From Mycobacterium saskatchewanense (GTDB lineage: Bacteria > Actinomycetota > Actinomycetes > Mycobacteriales > Mycobacteriaceae), in the NCBI RefSeq assembly GCF_010729105.1, contig NZ_AP022573.1, positions 1,674,001-1,738,000 on the forward strand: a stretch of 64,000 bases of DNA, given 5' to 3'. The notes beneath the pieces were generated by a model. It searched no databases. It was given only the letters and a program-made list of their open reading frames with translations, and had not been told where the DNA came from. Positions 7,951-17,659 of this stretch are shown here, piece by piece (position 1 is the stretch's first letter; each line of letters begins with the position of its first letter). A program made the position numbers and the translations under genes.

Positions 7951-9449
7951 CCGTGGCGGGCGAGCACACCTATGCCACGCTGATCATCGGCGCGGGCTTC
8001 GCGGGACTCGGGGCGGCAATCCGGTTGGCCCAGACGGGGATCGACGACATCGTGGTGCTGGAGCGCGCGGACCGGCTCGGCGGAACCTGGCGCGACACCA
8101 CGTATCCCGGCGCGAGTTGCGACGTCCCGTCGCTGCTGTACTCCTACTCGTTCGTCCCGAACCCGACGTGGTCGCGGGCGTACTCCCCCGCCCCGGAGAT
8201 CTACCGCCACCTCGAGGACATGGCCGACCGGTTCGACGTCCGCCGGTATATCCGCTTCGGGCAGGAGGTCGACACCCTGACCTTCGACGAGGACGCCGGC
8301 GAATGGATCGCGACCACCAAGCAGCACAACGAGTTTCACGCCCGCACCGTCGTCCTCGCGTCCGGCCCGCTGTCAGACGTCACCTTTCCCGACCTGCGGG
8401 GCCTGGACAGCTACCGAGGGCACAAGATCCATAGCGCCCGTTGGGACCACGCCTACGATTTCGCCGGTAAGCGGGCGGCCGTCATCGGCACCGGGGCGAG
8501 CGCCATCCAGATCATCCCCGAACTGGTGAAGCGGGCCGGGTTCGTCAAGGTCTTCCAGCGCACCCCATGCTGGGTGCTGCCACGCCTCGACGGGGCTACC
8601 CCGTCAGCCGTGCAGACGCTATTCACCAAAGTGCCTGCCACGCAACAGCTTGCGCGCCAAGCCCTATTCTGGGGTCACGAGGCAACCGCCACGGCCCTGG
8701 TCTGGAACACGCCGCTGACCTCGCTGGTCGCGCGGCTGGGGCGGGCGCACCTGCGCAGACAGGTGCAAGACCCGTGGCTGCGCCGCCAACTCACGCCCGA
8801 CTTCAGGCCGGGCTGCAAGCGCATGCTGGTCTCCAGCGACTACTACGCCGCCCTGCAGCGGGAGAACTGCAAGCTCATCGACTGGCCCATCGCGACGCTG
8901 AGCCCGGCCGGGATCCGCACCAGCGATGGCGTGGAGCACCACCTCGACGCCATCGTGTTCGCCACCGGCTACGACGTCCACCTGACCGGTCCGCCGTTCG
9001 CCGTCACCGGGCGAGGCGGCCGGGCGCTGGCCGCCGAATGGGTCGGCGGCGCCAGCGCATACAAGAGCATCAACGTGCACGGCTACCCGAATCTGTTCTT
9101 CATGACCGGCCCGAACTCCGGTCCCGGGCACAACTCGCTGCTGGTCTACGTCGAGGGCCAGCTGGATTACGCGGTGCGCGGCATCACCACAATCTTCCAA
9201 AACGACCTGCGCTACCTCGACGTGCGCGAGGACGCGCAGCGCCGCCACAACGAACGCATCCAGCGCCGGCTCGCCAAGACGACGTGGATGTCGGGCTGCC
9301 GTAGTTGGTATCTGACCAAGGACGGGTACAACGGTTCCATGTACCCCGGCTTCGCGACGCAGTACCTTCGCCAGATGCGAGACTTCCAAATCACCGACTA
9401 CCACGTGGTGGAAAATCCCGTTCGGGCCGTCCTCACCTCGTCCGCCTGA
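7947..9449 (+). CDS. FAD-dependent monooxygenase, Baeyer-Villiger type
   Basis: This 500-residue flavoprotein starts at the ATG overlapping the previous stop. It has an N-terminal FAD motif GAGFAGLGAA (from residue 15), the GGTWRDTTYPGASCD segment typical of Baeyer-Villiger and related class B flavin monooxygenases, and a second Rossmann motif GTGASAIQIIPEL for NADPH. The fingerprint at residue 156 reads YRGHKIHSARWD, close to the family FxGxxxHxxxW with Phe changed to Tyr. It would insert oxygen next to a ketone or oxidise a heteroatom. The neighbours (SDR, di-iron protein, MerR regulator) suggest an inducible pathway for a hydrophobic substrate. Confidence 0.88.
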   Translation: MTVAGEHTYATLIIGAGFAGLGAAIRLAQTGIDDIVVLERADRLGGTWRDTTYPGASCDVPSLLYSYSFVPNPTWSRAYSPAPEIYRHLEDMADRFDVRRYIRFGQEVDTLTFDEDAGEWIATTKQHNEFHARTVVLASGPLSDVTFPDLRGLDSYRGHKIHSARWDHAYDFAGKRAAVIGTGASAIQIIPELVKRAGFVKVFQRTPCWVLPRLDGATPSAVQTLFTKVPATQQLARQALFWGHEATATALVWNTPLTSLVARLGRAHLRRQVQDPWLRRQLTPDFRPGCKRMLVSSDYYAALQRENCKLIDWPIATLSPAGIRTSDGVEHHLDAIVFATGYDVHLTGPPFAVTGRGGRALAAEWVGGASAYKSINVHGYPNLFFMTGPNSGPGHNSLLVYVEGQLDYAVRGITTIFQNDLRYLDVREDAQRRHNERIQRRLAKTTWMSGCRSWYLTKDGYNGSMYPGFATQYLRQMRDFQITDYHVVENPVRAVLTSSA

Positions 9450-9465
9450 CGCCGGCCGAACCGAC

Positions 9466-10395
9466 ATGGCAGCCGACCGACCCCCACGTCCCGAACCGGG
9501 CACCATCGCCAGCGTCCTGCACAACCTGCGGCGCGCGCCCAAGCGCGTGCGGCGCCAGTCGCGCGAAGTCCTCGAGACGGCGGTGTCTCAGCTTTTCGAC
9601 GCGGCGGTGCGGCATCCGCACTCCGCCAACACATCCGGCGAGTACCGGATCGACGACCTCGCCCGGTTGGCGGGCACCACGACGCGCAACATCCGCGTCT
9701 ACCGGGACCGCGGGCTGCTGCCGCCGCCGCTGCGCGTCGGCCGCATCGCCTTGTTCAACGACACTCACCTGACCCGGCTGCGGCTGATCACCTCGATGCT
9801 TGACCGCGGCTACAACATTTCCCACGTGCGCGAAATGCTGAGCGCCTGGGAGGAAGGCAAAAACCTCGGCGACGTGCTGGGGCTGGAAACCGCCATCGTG
9901 GGCACCTGGACCACCGAGAAGCCGGAAACCATGCAACTCGCCGAGGCGCGACGACTGATCGACGACCCGGCGGCCTTCGAGCGCCTGGTGGCGCTGCAGC
10001 TGATCCGCGTCGAGGGGCAACAAGCCACCATCGTTCGCCCCAAGCTCATCGAGGCGTTCAACGAGATGCGTGGGTACGGCGTCGATTTCGACAAGCTCAT
10101 CGGCCTGCACGAGCAGATCGTCCCCGAGATCGACAAGATCAGCGACCTGCTGGTGCGGGCCGGGGCCGAGCACGTCCTCGACCGGATCAAGCCCGGCCAG
10201 GCCCTACCGGCCGATGCGGAGATCGCCGAGCTGATCACCATGCTGGTGCGGTTCCGCACGCAAGCGGTCGCCACGGTCACCGCCACGCTGGCGTCGTCGA
10301 TCGAGTCGAACATCGAGTCGCTGGTCAGCCGCATCCTGTCGGATTATCTCGAGCAGTCGGCCGAACCAGAACCCCAACTGCGGCAGGTGAAGTGA
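9466..10395 (+). CDS. MerR-family transcriptional regulator
   Basis: This 309-residue protein has a winged-helix MerR domain at about residues 58-130, with YRIDDLARLAGTTTRNIRVY, RDRGLLPPP and FNDTHLTRLRLITSMLDRGY. It is preceded by a basic, unstructured-looking extension of about 55 residues. The long C-terminal half has no metal-binding Cys pattern, so it probably senses an organic ligand. It starts 16 bases after the monooxygenase stop and ends 4 bases from the convergent desA1 stop. It is the likely regulator of the SDR/di-iron/monooxygenase run in which it is last. The operator was not identified. Confidence 0.85.
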   Translation: MAADRPPRPEPGTIASVLHNLRRAPKRVRRQSREVLETAVSQLFDAAVRHPHSANTSGEYRIDDLARLAGTTTRNIRVYRDRGLLPPPLRVGRIALFNDTHLTRLRLITSMLDRGYNISHVREMLSAWEEGKNLGDVLGLETAIVGTWTTEKPETMQLAEARRLIDDPAAFERLVALQLIRVEGQQATIVRPKLIEAFNEMRGYGVDFDKLIGLHEQIVPEIDKISDLLVRAGAEHVLDRIKPGQALPADAEIAELITMLVRFRTQAVATVTATLASSIESNIESLVSRILSDYLEQSAEPEPQLRQVK

Positions 10396-10399
10396 CCCG

Positions 10400-11416
10400 T
10401 CAGTGGCCGCTGAGCGTCAGCGTGCCCTCGGTCCTCAGCACCTTGCTGGCGGTGATCCGCTCCGTCCTGCGGGCCTCACGCTCGATGTAGCGCTGCTTGG
10501 ACTCCTCGAACTTGTCGCTGGCCGCCTCGAGCTCCTTGACCAATACGGCCAGATCGTCGCGCATCCGCGCGGCCTCGCCGGTGAAGTCCTCACGCTCGAA
10601 GATGCGCCACTTGCGCAGCACCGGCATGACCACCTCGTCCAGGTGTATCCGCGGGTCGTAAACGCCGCCGACGGCGATGATCACGGCCTTGCGGCGGAAC
10701 TCCGGCACCGTGAAGCCGGGCATCTTGAAGTTGCGCAGGATCTTGTGCACCGACTTCATCGCCTGGTTGGGGGCGATGTCCAACCCGGCGCCGCTGACGT
10801 CGCGGTAGAAGATCATGTGCAGGTTCTCGTCGTGCGATACCCGGGCCATCAGCTGCTCCGCGATGGGGTCGTTGGAGAATTTGCCGGTGTTGCGGTGCGA
10901 GACCCGGGTGGCCAACTCCTGGAACGACACGTACATGACCGAGTCGAACAGGCTCTCAGCGAACATGTCGCCCTGGTGATTCTGGCCCGGGCTGAAGCCC
11001 CTGGTCATTTGCTCGAGGCGTAGCTTCTCCAGTTCGACGGGGTCCACGGCGCGGGTCACCACCAGGTAGTCGCGCAGCGCAGTGCTGTGCCGGGCCTCTT
11101 CGGCGGTCCACCGGTTGACCCAGTATCCCCACGGGCCGTCCATGGTGAAGTTCATGGCGATCTCGCGGTGATACGACGGCAGGTTGTCCTCGGTCAGCAG
11201 GTTTTGCACCATCGCCACCCGCGCCACGTCGGGGAGCCGGCTCTGGCCGGGCTCCCAGTCCTGGCCGTCCAGGGCGTAGAAGTTCTTGCCGTCCGACCAC
11301 GGGATGTAGTCGTGCGGGCTCCATTCCTTGAACATCTCGAGGTGTCGGTTGAGCAGGCGCTCCACCACGGGCTCGAGTTCGTGAAGTAGCTGCAAGTTTG
11401 TCAGGGACTTGGACAC
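10400..11416 (-). CDS. desA1: Acyl-ACP desaturase DesA1
   Basis: This 338-residue soluble di-iron desaturase matches the length and sequence character of mycobacterial DesA1, an essential enzyme that introduces double bonds into meromycolate chains during mycolic acid synthesis. The iron ligands are all present: E76 (in TEDNLPSYH), E107 and H110 (in EEARH), E167, and E197 and H200 (in DENLH). The C-terminus is a charged helix (residues about 290-325). It is a single gene with its own promoter upstream and converges on the MerR gene. In M. tuberculosis desA1 is elsewhere (Rv0824c), so its place beside mbtI differs from that genome. Confidence 0.93.
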   Translation of the reverse strand: MSKSLTNLQLLHELEPVVERLLNRHLEMFKEWSPHDYIPWSDGKNFYALDGQDWEPGQSRLPDVARVAMVQNLLTEDNLPSYHREIAMNFTMDGPWGYWVNRWTAEEARHSTALRDYLVVTRAVDPVELEKLRLEQMTRGFSPGQNHQGDMFAESLFDSVMYVSFQELATRVSHRNTGKFSNDPIAEQLMARVSHDENLHMIFYRDVSGAGLDIAPNQAMKSVHKILRNFKMPGFTVPEFRRKAVIIAVGGVYDPRIHLDEVVMPVLRKWRIFEREDFTGEAARMRDDLAVLVKELEAASDKFEESKQRYIEREARRTERITASKVLRTEGTLTLSGH

Positions 11417-11439
11417 GTGCGCTCCCAGCTATGTGTTGC

Positions 11440-11459
11440 GTTAGGTAACAGGCAATGTA
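11440..11459 (-). promoter_or_regulatory. desA1 promoter with small inverted repeat
   Basis: Read on the minus strand, a -10 element TACATT lies at 11459-11454. Just downstream is the inverted repeat GTTACCTAAC (11449-11440), about 24 bases before the desA1 start, so a repressor bound there would block the transcription start region. Mycobacterial desaturase genes are known to be under dedicated regulators, but this sequence does not show which one acts here. The -35 is weak. Confidence 0.4.
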
Positions 11460-11573
11460 TCTGTGTCATGCGGTTACATAAAGCTGACACGCGCGGATGC
11501 GCCGAAATAGGGTCGAAAGTCCCACGTAAGGGAAAAGCGGGCAGACGCCGAGCCTCGGGCCGGCGCCGCCGGG

Positions 11574-12947
<1,374 letters not shown>

Positions 12948-13425
12948 CTTGCACCGCGCGGGTGGGTGCCGCCTGACGCACCCTGCGCCGCGAGTCCCCG
13001 CCGCCCGTCGATGTGCGCAGGCGATAACACGCCGTTCACGCGCCGCTAGGGCGGGTCGCGGTCTCCCGTACCAATTGTTCGGCGGCGAGTGACAAATGCA
13101 CACCGGAAAATGGTCCGGTCGGGTTTACCGCGTTAAGTCGCCCGACACCATACGTTATCCACACCCAGTACTTTCACAGAAAAGTCACAGTACATCCAAA
13201 CGTTTGAACCTTTAGCCGCGCGACCTGCGCGGGCGATGACTACGCCATTCAGCGAAGCGGTGCATTGCGCCGCCAACGGGGTGACCTCGGCGTATCCCGT
13301 CCGTTTTCGAGTGGCGATGCAGGAGCGGCGGGATTAAATTTCTGCACGATCTCGGGATGTTCGTGGTTGCCACCCTTGCGGACGGTGCTTCCCCTGATCA
13401 ACGGATCACTTTAGAGAGGCACCAA
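12948..13425. promoter_or_regulatory. Intergenic region between mbtI and the SbtA-like pair
   Basis: No gene was found in this 478-bp divergent region. It contains a perfect 10-bp palindrome, CAAACGTTTG, at 13197-13206, and a good ribosome binding site GAGAGG at 13413-13418 for the downstream gene. The palindrome lies about 220 bases before the start and could be an operator. Nothing shows whether the permease pair responds to iron. Confidence 0.4.
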
Positions 13426-14661
13426 ATGCTGCAAGAGTTCTGGCACAACTTCACACACAACCTGTTCAAGCCGTTGCTGCTCTTCTTCTACTTCGGGTTT
13501 CTCATCCCGATCCTCAAGGTGCGGTTCGAGTTCCCCTATGTGATCTATCAAGGCCTGACCATGTACCTCCTGCTGGCCATCGGCTGGCACGGCGGCGAGG
13601 AGCTCGCCAAGATCAACTCCGGCATCTGGGTGATCCTCGGGTTCATGGTTCTGGGCTTCGTCCTCAACTTCCTGATCGGCGGCCTCGCCTATCTCCTGCT
13701 GGGCTGGCTGACGTCACTGCGGAGAGTGGACCGGGCGACGGTTGCCGGGTACTACGGTTCGGATTCGGCCGGCACGTTCGCCACCTGTGTGGCCGTCCTG
13801 GCCGCAGTGAACATCGCCTTCAATGCCTACATGCCGGTGATGCTGGCCGTCATGGAGATTCCCGGCTGCCTGGTCGCGCTGTACCTGGTGGCGCGTCTTC
13901 GCCACCGCGGGCTGGACGCGGCGGGGAACATGGCCGACGAACCCGGCTACATCGCGCCGGTCAAGGCCGGGGTGGGGCCGGGCACCGCGGCACGGCCACC
14001 GCACGGCCAGAGCCTGGAGGCGGCCGAGAACGCGCGGGGGGCCGAGGACGAGCTGGAGCTTTCGCTGGAAAAGCTGGAGCATCCCGACTGGGAGCCCGGT
14101 CCCAGCGCCCCGCGCCCCAAGGGCAAGAGAGTTCCCGTCCTCTCCCGCGAGCTCTTCCAGGAGGTATTCCTCAACCCCGGCCTCGTCCTGCTGATCGGCG
14201 GCATCATCATCGGCCTCGTGAGCGGGCTGCAGGGTCAGAAGGTCGTTGCGGACGACGACAAATTCTTCGTGCTGGCGTTCCAGGGCGTACTGTGCCTGTT
14301 CCTCCTCGAGATGGGCATGACGGCCTCCCGCAAGCTGAAGGACCTCAGAACGGCCGGGCCGGGCTTCATCTTCTTCGGCCTGCTGGCGCCGAATATCTTT
14401 GCGCCTCTCGGCATTATCGTCGCGCACATTTACTCGTCGCTCGTCCACGCCGATTTCAAGCCGGGAACGTACGTGCTGTTCGCGGTGCTCTGCGGTGCGG
14501 CGTCGTACATTGCGGTGCCGGCGGTGCAGCGGTTGGCGATCCCCGAGGCGAGCCCGACGCTGCCGCTGGCCGCATCGCTGGGCCTGACGTTCTCCTACAA
14601 CGTCACCATCGGAATCCCGTTGTACATCGAGATCAACCGCATGGTCGCCCACTGGTTCTAG
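13426..14661 (+). CDS. SbtA-like permease (sodium-dependent bicarbonate transporter family), copy 1
   Basis: This 411-residue membrane protein starts at the ATG behind GAGAGG. It has two blocks of hydrophobic helices joined by a hydrophilic loop at about residues 180-255. It resembles the SbtA family (Pfam Sbt_1): AIGWHGGEELAKI in helix 2-3, ATVAGYYGSDSAGTFATCVA, YMPVMLAVMEIPGCLVALYL, FQEVFLNPGLVLLIGG after the loop, and FQGVLCLFLLEMGMTASRKL. Cyanobacterial members import bicarbonate with sodium; the role in mycobacteria is not established. Position beside mbtI matches Rv2387 of M. tuberculosis, which has one copy there. A hairpin terminator follows. Confidence 0.82.
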   Translation: MLQEFWHNFTHNLFKPLLLFFYFGFLIPILKVRFEFPYVIYQGLTMYLLLAIGWHGGEELAKINSGIWVILGFMVLGFVLNFLIGGLAYLLLGWLTSLRRVDRATVAGYYGSDSAGTFATCVAVLAAVNIAFNAYMPVMLAVMEIPGCLVALYLVARLRHRGLDAAGNMADEPGYIAPVKAGVGPGTAARPPHGQSLEAAENARGAEDELELSLEKLEHPDWEPGPSAPRPKGKRVPVLSRELFQEVFLNPGLVLLIGGIIIGLVSGLQGQKVVADDDKFFVLAFQGVLCLFLLEMGMTASRKLKDLRTAGPGFIFFGLLAPNIFAPLGIIVAHIYSSLVHADFKPGTYVLFAVLCGAASYIAVPAVQRLAIPEASPTLPLAASLGLTFSYNVTIGIPLYIEINRMVAHWF

Positions 14662-14691
14662 CTTTCGACGCAACGCCACTTCACGAGCGAC

Positions 14692-14726
14692 AACTGGCCC
14701 GCGACATGCATCGCGGGCCAGTTTGC
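14692..14726 (+). terminator. Intrinsic-type hairpin after SbtA-like copy 1
   Basis: A perfect 12-bp stem (AACTGGCCCGCG at 14692-14703 with its complement at 14712-14723) encloses an 8-base loop and is followed by a short T-rich run. It lies 30 bases after the stop of copy 1 and before copy 2, so the two permease genes may be separate transcription units. Confidence 0.7.
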
Positions 14727-14883
14727 TTTGGTGAGAAGGCCACCTTCCGGCCGCAGGGTGTTAATTGTTCGTAAAACCGGGTTGACGCGGCTATCCGAAG
14801 TCCTCAAGGTTTATGGGTGCTCGTGCACCCCGCGCACCGGCCGCTGTTCCCCTCGGCGCCGAACTGAACGCTGGGAGGCAGCC

Positions 14884-16110
14884 GTGCTCCAGGAGTTCTG
14901 GCAGAACTTCACCCAGAACCTGTTCAAGCCGCTCCTGCTCTTCTTCTACTTCGGCTTCCTGATCCCGCTCCTGAAGGTGCGGTTCGAGTTTCCCTACGTG
15001 ATCTATCAGGGCCTGACCATGTACCTGCTGGTCGCCATCGGCTGGCAGGGCGGCGAAGAACTGGCCAAGATCAAACCGGCCGACGTCGACAACATCGCCG
15101 GGTTCGTGGCGCTTGGCTTCGCGTTGAACCTGGTGATCGGTGCGCTCACCTATTTCCTGCTGAAGGCCCTGACAGCGATGCGGCGGATCGACAGGGCGAC
15201 GGTCGCCGGTTATTACGGCTCGGACTCGGCGGGCACGTTCGCCACCTGTGTGGCGTTCCTCACCAGCGTCGGCATCGCCTTTGACGCCTACATGCCGGTC
15301 GCGCTGGCGTTCATGGAGATTCCCGGCTGCCTGGTGGCGCTCTATCTGGTAGCCCGGCTGCGCCACCACGGGATGGACGAAGCGGGATTCATGCCGGACG
15401 AGGCGGGCTACACGGCTCCCGGGAGGGCAGGACCCGGCGCGGCCGCTCGGCACGGGCAGACGGAAAGCCTCGACGACCCTGACGAACGCGGGATTGCGGA
15501 AGAACTGGAGCTCTCGCTCGAGAAGGGCGAACATCCGCCGCGGTACGAGGAGGCGCGGAAGCGCACCAAGGCACCGCTGCTGTCCCGGGCGATATTTCAG
15601 GAGGTCTTTCTCAACCCCGGGCTCATCCTCCTCGTCGGCGGCATCGCCATCGGCTTCATCAGTGCGCTGCAGGGACAGAAGGTGGTGCACGACCAGAACG
15701 AGCTCTTCATCGCGGCGTTTCAGGGTGTGCTGTGCCTGTTCCTGTTGGAGATGGGCATGACGGCGTCCCGCAAGTTGCCGGATCTCAGGACCGCCGGCGG
15801 TGGATTCATCTTCTTTGGACTGCTGGCGCCCAACCTGTTCGGGGCGTTGGGCATCCTCGCCGCGTACGCCTATGCCTACCTCACCGACACTCACTTCCAG
15901 CCCGGCACCTACGTGCTGTTCGCCGTGCTGTGCGGCGCGGCCTCTTACATCACGGTCCCCGCGGTGCAGCGGCTGGGAATCCCCGAGGCAAGCCCCACGC
16001 TGCCGCTGGCCGCATCGCTGGGCCTGACGTTCTCGTATACCGTCACGGTGGGAATCCCGCTCTATATCGAGTTCAATCGCGTTGTCGCGCAATGGTTTCC
16101 GGGGACTTGA
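14884..16110 (+). CDS. SbtA-like permease (sodium-dependent bicarbonate transporter family), copy 2
   Basis: This 408-residue paralogue of the preceding gene starts at a GTG behind GGAGG (14874-14878). Long blocks are nearly identical to copy 1, including NLFKPLLLFFYFGFLIP, RFEFPYVIYQGLTMYL, GYYGSDSAGTFATCVA and EASPTLPLAASLGLTFSY. The central loop differs in length and residues (about 175-255), and FWQNFTQN replaces FWHNFTHN at the N-terminus. The pattern is a tandem duplication with the membrane core conserved and the cytoplasmic loop diverging, as expected if regulation rather than transport changed. Upstream sequence differs from that of copy 1. Converges with hemW. Confidence 0.82.
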   Translation: MLQEFWQNFTQNLFKPLLLFFYFGFLIPLLKVRFEFPYVIYQGLTMYLLVAIGWQGGEELAKIKPADVDNIAGFVALGFALNLVIGALTYFLLKALTAMRRIDRATVAGYYGSDSAGTFATCVAFLTSVGIAFDAYMPVALAFMEIPGCLVALYLVARLRHHGMDEAGFMPDEAGYTAPGRAGPGAAARHGQTESLDDPDERGIAEELELSLEKGEHPPRYEEARKRTKAPLLSRAIFQEVFLNPGLILLVGGIAIGFISALQGQKVVHDQNELFIAAFQGVLCLFLLEMGMTASRKLPDLRTAGGGFIFFGLLAPNLFGALGILAAYAYAYLTDTHFQPGTYVLFAVLCGAASYITVPAVQRLGIPEASPTLPLAASLGLTFSYTVTVGIPLYIEFNRVVAQWFPGT

Positions 16111-16127
16111 CGGCTCGCCGATCCGAG

Positions 16128-17300
16128 CTACCCAAGCAGCGTACGCACCACCCCGTCGGCCAACAGCCGGCCGCGCGGGGTGAGCACCAGCCGATCGCCC
16201 TCCGGCACCAGCAGCCCGTCGGCTATCACGGATTCAGCGCGTTCGCGCTCGTCGGGGTATAGGCGGCTCAGCGGAAGCCCTTCGCGCAGGCGGATTCTCA
16301 ACAACACGTCCTCGGTGTGCGAGGCTTCGGCGTCCAGCTGCTCGAAGCCGGCCACCGGCAGGGCGGAATCGGCCAGCAGCTGCCCGTAGGCGTTGGGGTG
16401 CTTGGCATTCCACCAGCGCGTCGCCCCGACATAGCCGTGCGCGCCGGGTCCGGCCCCCCACCACTGACCGCCGTTCCAGTAGCCGAGGTTGTGCCGGCAC
16501 TCCCCGCCCGGACGCGACCAGTTCGACACCTCATACCAATTCATCCCCGCCTCGGCCAGTCGGGCGTCCACGAGTTCGTAGCGGTGCGCCAGCACGTCGT
16601 CGTCGGGAGCGGCCAGCTCGCCGCGTCGAACACGGCGCGCCAGCGCGGTGCCCTCCTCGACAACCAGGGCGTATGCGGAGACGTGGTCGACGCCGGTTTC
16701 GACCGCGGTGTCGACCGAGCGCAGCACGTCGTCGTCGGACTCCCCCGGCGTTCCATAGATCAGGTCGAGGCTGACGTGCTCGAAGCCGGCCTCCAGCGCC
16801 TCGCGGGCCGCGGCCGCCGAGCGGTTCGGCGTGTGAATCCGGTCCAGGACCCCCAACACCCGGGGTGATACCGACTGCATGCCGAGCGACACCCGGGTGT
16901 ACCCGGCCTCGCGAGTCGCATCGAAGAAGTCTGGCCACGCCGACTCCGGGTTGGCCTCGGTGGTGATCTCGGCGTCGGGGGCCAGCTCGAAACTCTCGCG
17001 CACCATGTCGAGCAGCGTGGCAACGCGCCGGCCGCCCAGCAGGGATGGCGTGCCCCCGCCGACGAACACTGTGTCCACCGTCGGCGCATCGAGCCGCGCG
17101 GCCGCCAGCTCCAGCTCGGCTCGCAGCGCTTGCATCCACGCGTCCGGGTTGACGCCGCCCAGCTCGGCGGGGGTGTACGTGTTGAAGTCGCAATAGCCGC
17201 AGCGGGTGATGCAGAACGGGACGTGCAGGTACAACCCGAACGGCCGGCCGGAAGTCGGTTGCAGTGCCGGCAGCTCGACCGGGGCCTCGCGAAGGGTCAT
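16128..17300 (-). CDS. hemW: HemW-type radical SAM protein (heme chaperone)
   Basis: This radical SAM protein is 390 residues long from the ATG at 17300; the frame extends 11 codons further to 17333. The iron-sulfur motif is C30-ITR-C34-GY-C37-DF. The Phe after the third Cys (CxxxCxxCxF) is the HemW form, whereas true coproporphyrinogen oxidase HemN has a fourth Cys. GGGTPSLL binds SAM, and a C-terminal HemN_C domain is present. HemW proteins bind and transfer heme. The gene is commonly labelled hemN in mycobacteria. It is single and divergent from the sulfite-reduction operon; rpfD and Rv2390c, which follow in M. tuberculosis, are absent. Confidence 0.9.
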   Translation of the reverse strand: MTLREAPVELPALQPTSGRPFGLYLHVPFCITRCGYCDFNTYTPAELGGVNPDAWMQALRAELELAAARLDAPTVDTVFVGGGTPSLLGGRRVATLLDMVRESFELAPDAEITTEANPESAWPDFFDATREAGYTRVSLGMQSVSPRVLGVLDRIHTPNRSAAAAREALEAGFEHVSLDLIYGTPGESDDDVLRSVDTAVETGVDHVSAYALVVEEGTALARRVRRGELAAPDDDVLAHRYELVDARLAEAGMNWYEVSNWSRPGGECRHNLGYWNGGQWWGAGPGAHGYVGATRWWNAKHPNAYGQLLADSALPVAGFEQLDAEASHTEDVLLRIRLREGLPLSRLYPDERERAESVIADGLLVPEGDRLVLTPRGRLLADGVVRTLLG

Positions 17301-17659
17301 GCCAAATGATCCCACGATGAGCGCGGCGTCCACGTTGTCAGCGAATTATTGGTTTTGTCTGCCTGATTACCCAGGTTTGCTAAGTATTTTCGATCACCAT
17401 GAGGAGAAGTTTGACCTGGTGGCGTAGCCGCTGTGCATCCGTGGCACAATGGTCGCGTGATCGTCGCCCAGTCCAGTTTGCGCATAGCGCTCGTGACGCG
17501 ACGGCACATCGATCTCAAGCGTGTCTGCAGCTGTTGCTGTCTGCCTTGATCCCGTAGACCCGCCCACCTGTACGTCCAAGCTGGCGAGGATCTGCGCCGC
17601 CGATGGATACCGGTGTGTCGCGCGTCCAGGCCTGCAACGCCGACAAGGAGACATTTCCC
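17301..17659 (+). promoter_or_regulatory. Leader region of the sirA-cysH-sirB operon
   Basis: This stretch of about 360 bases holds the promoter of the sulfite reductase operon and a cysteine-rich upstream ORF at 17457-17549. A possible -10 (CACAAT, 17445-17450) lies 6 bases before that ORF, which suggests a leaderless transcript. About 110 bases separate the ORF stop from the sirA start, room for an attenuator or a ribosome-occlusion structure. The sirA ribosome binding site AAGGAG is at 17645-17650. Confidence 0.55.
17457..17549 (+). CDS. Cysteine-rich upstream peptide, probable attenuator of sirA operon
   Basis: This 30-codon frame starts with GTG and ends in Cys-Ser-Cys-Cys-Cys-Leu-Pro-stop, so four of five consecutive codons near the end encode cysteine. 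Short leaderless polycysteine ORFs ahead of sulfur genes have been described in mycobacteria as cysteine-responsive attenuators. When cysteine is low, ribosomes stall on the Cys codons and downstream expression rises. The position ahead of sirA fits exactly. An internal GTG at 17493 in the same frame is an alternative start (18 codons). Confidence 0.75.
   Translation: MIVAQSSLRIALVTRRHIDLKRVCSCCCLP

Noticed and set aside
13089..13104. Possible CRP-type site (GTGA, gap, CACA) upstream of the SbtA-like genes
   Set aside because: The half-sites do not keep the 6-base spacing with full TGTGA/TCACA halves.
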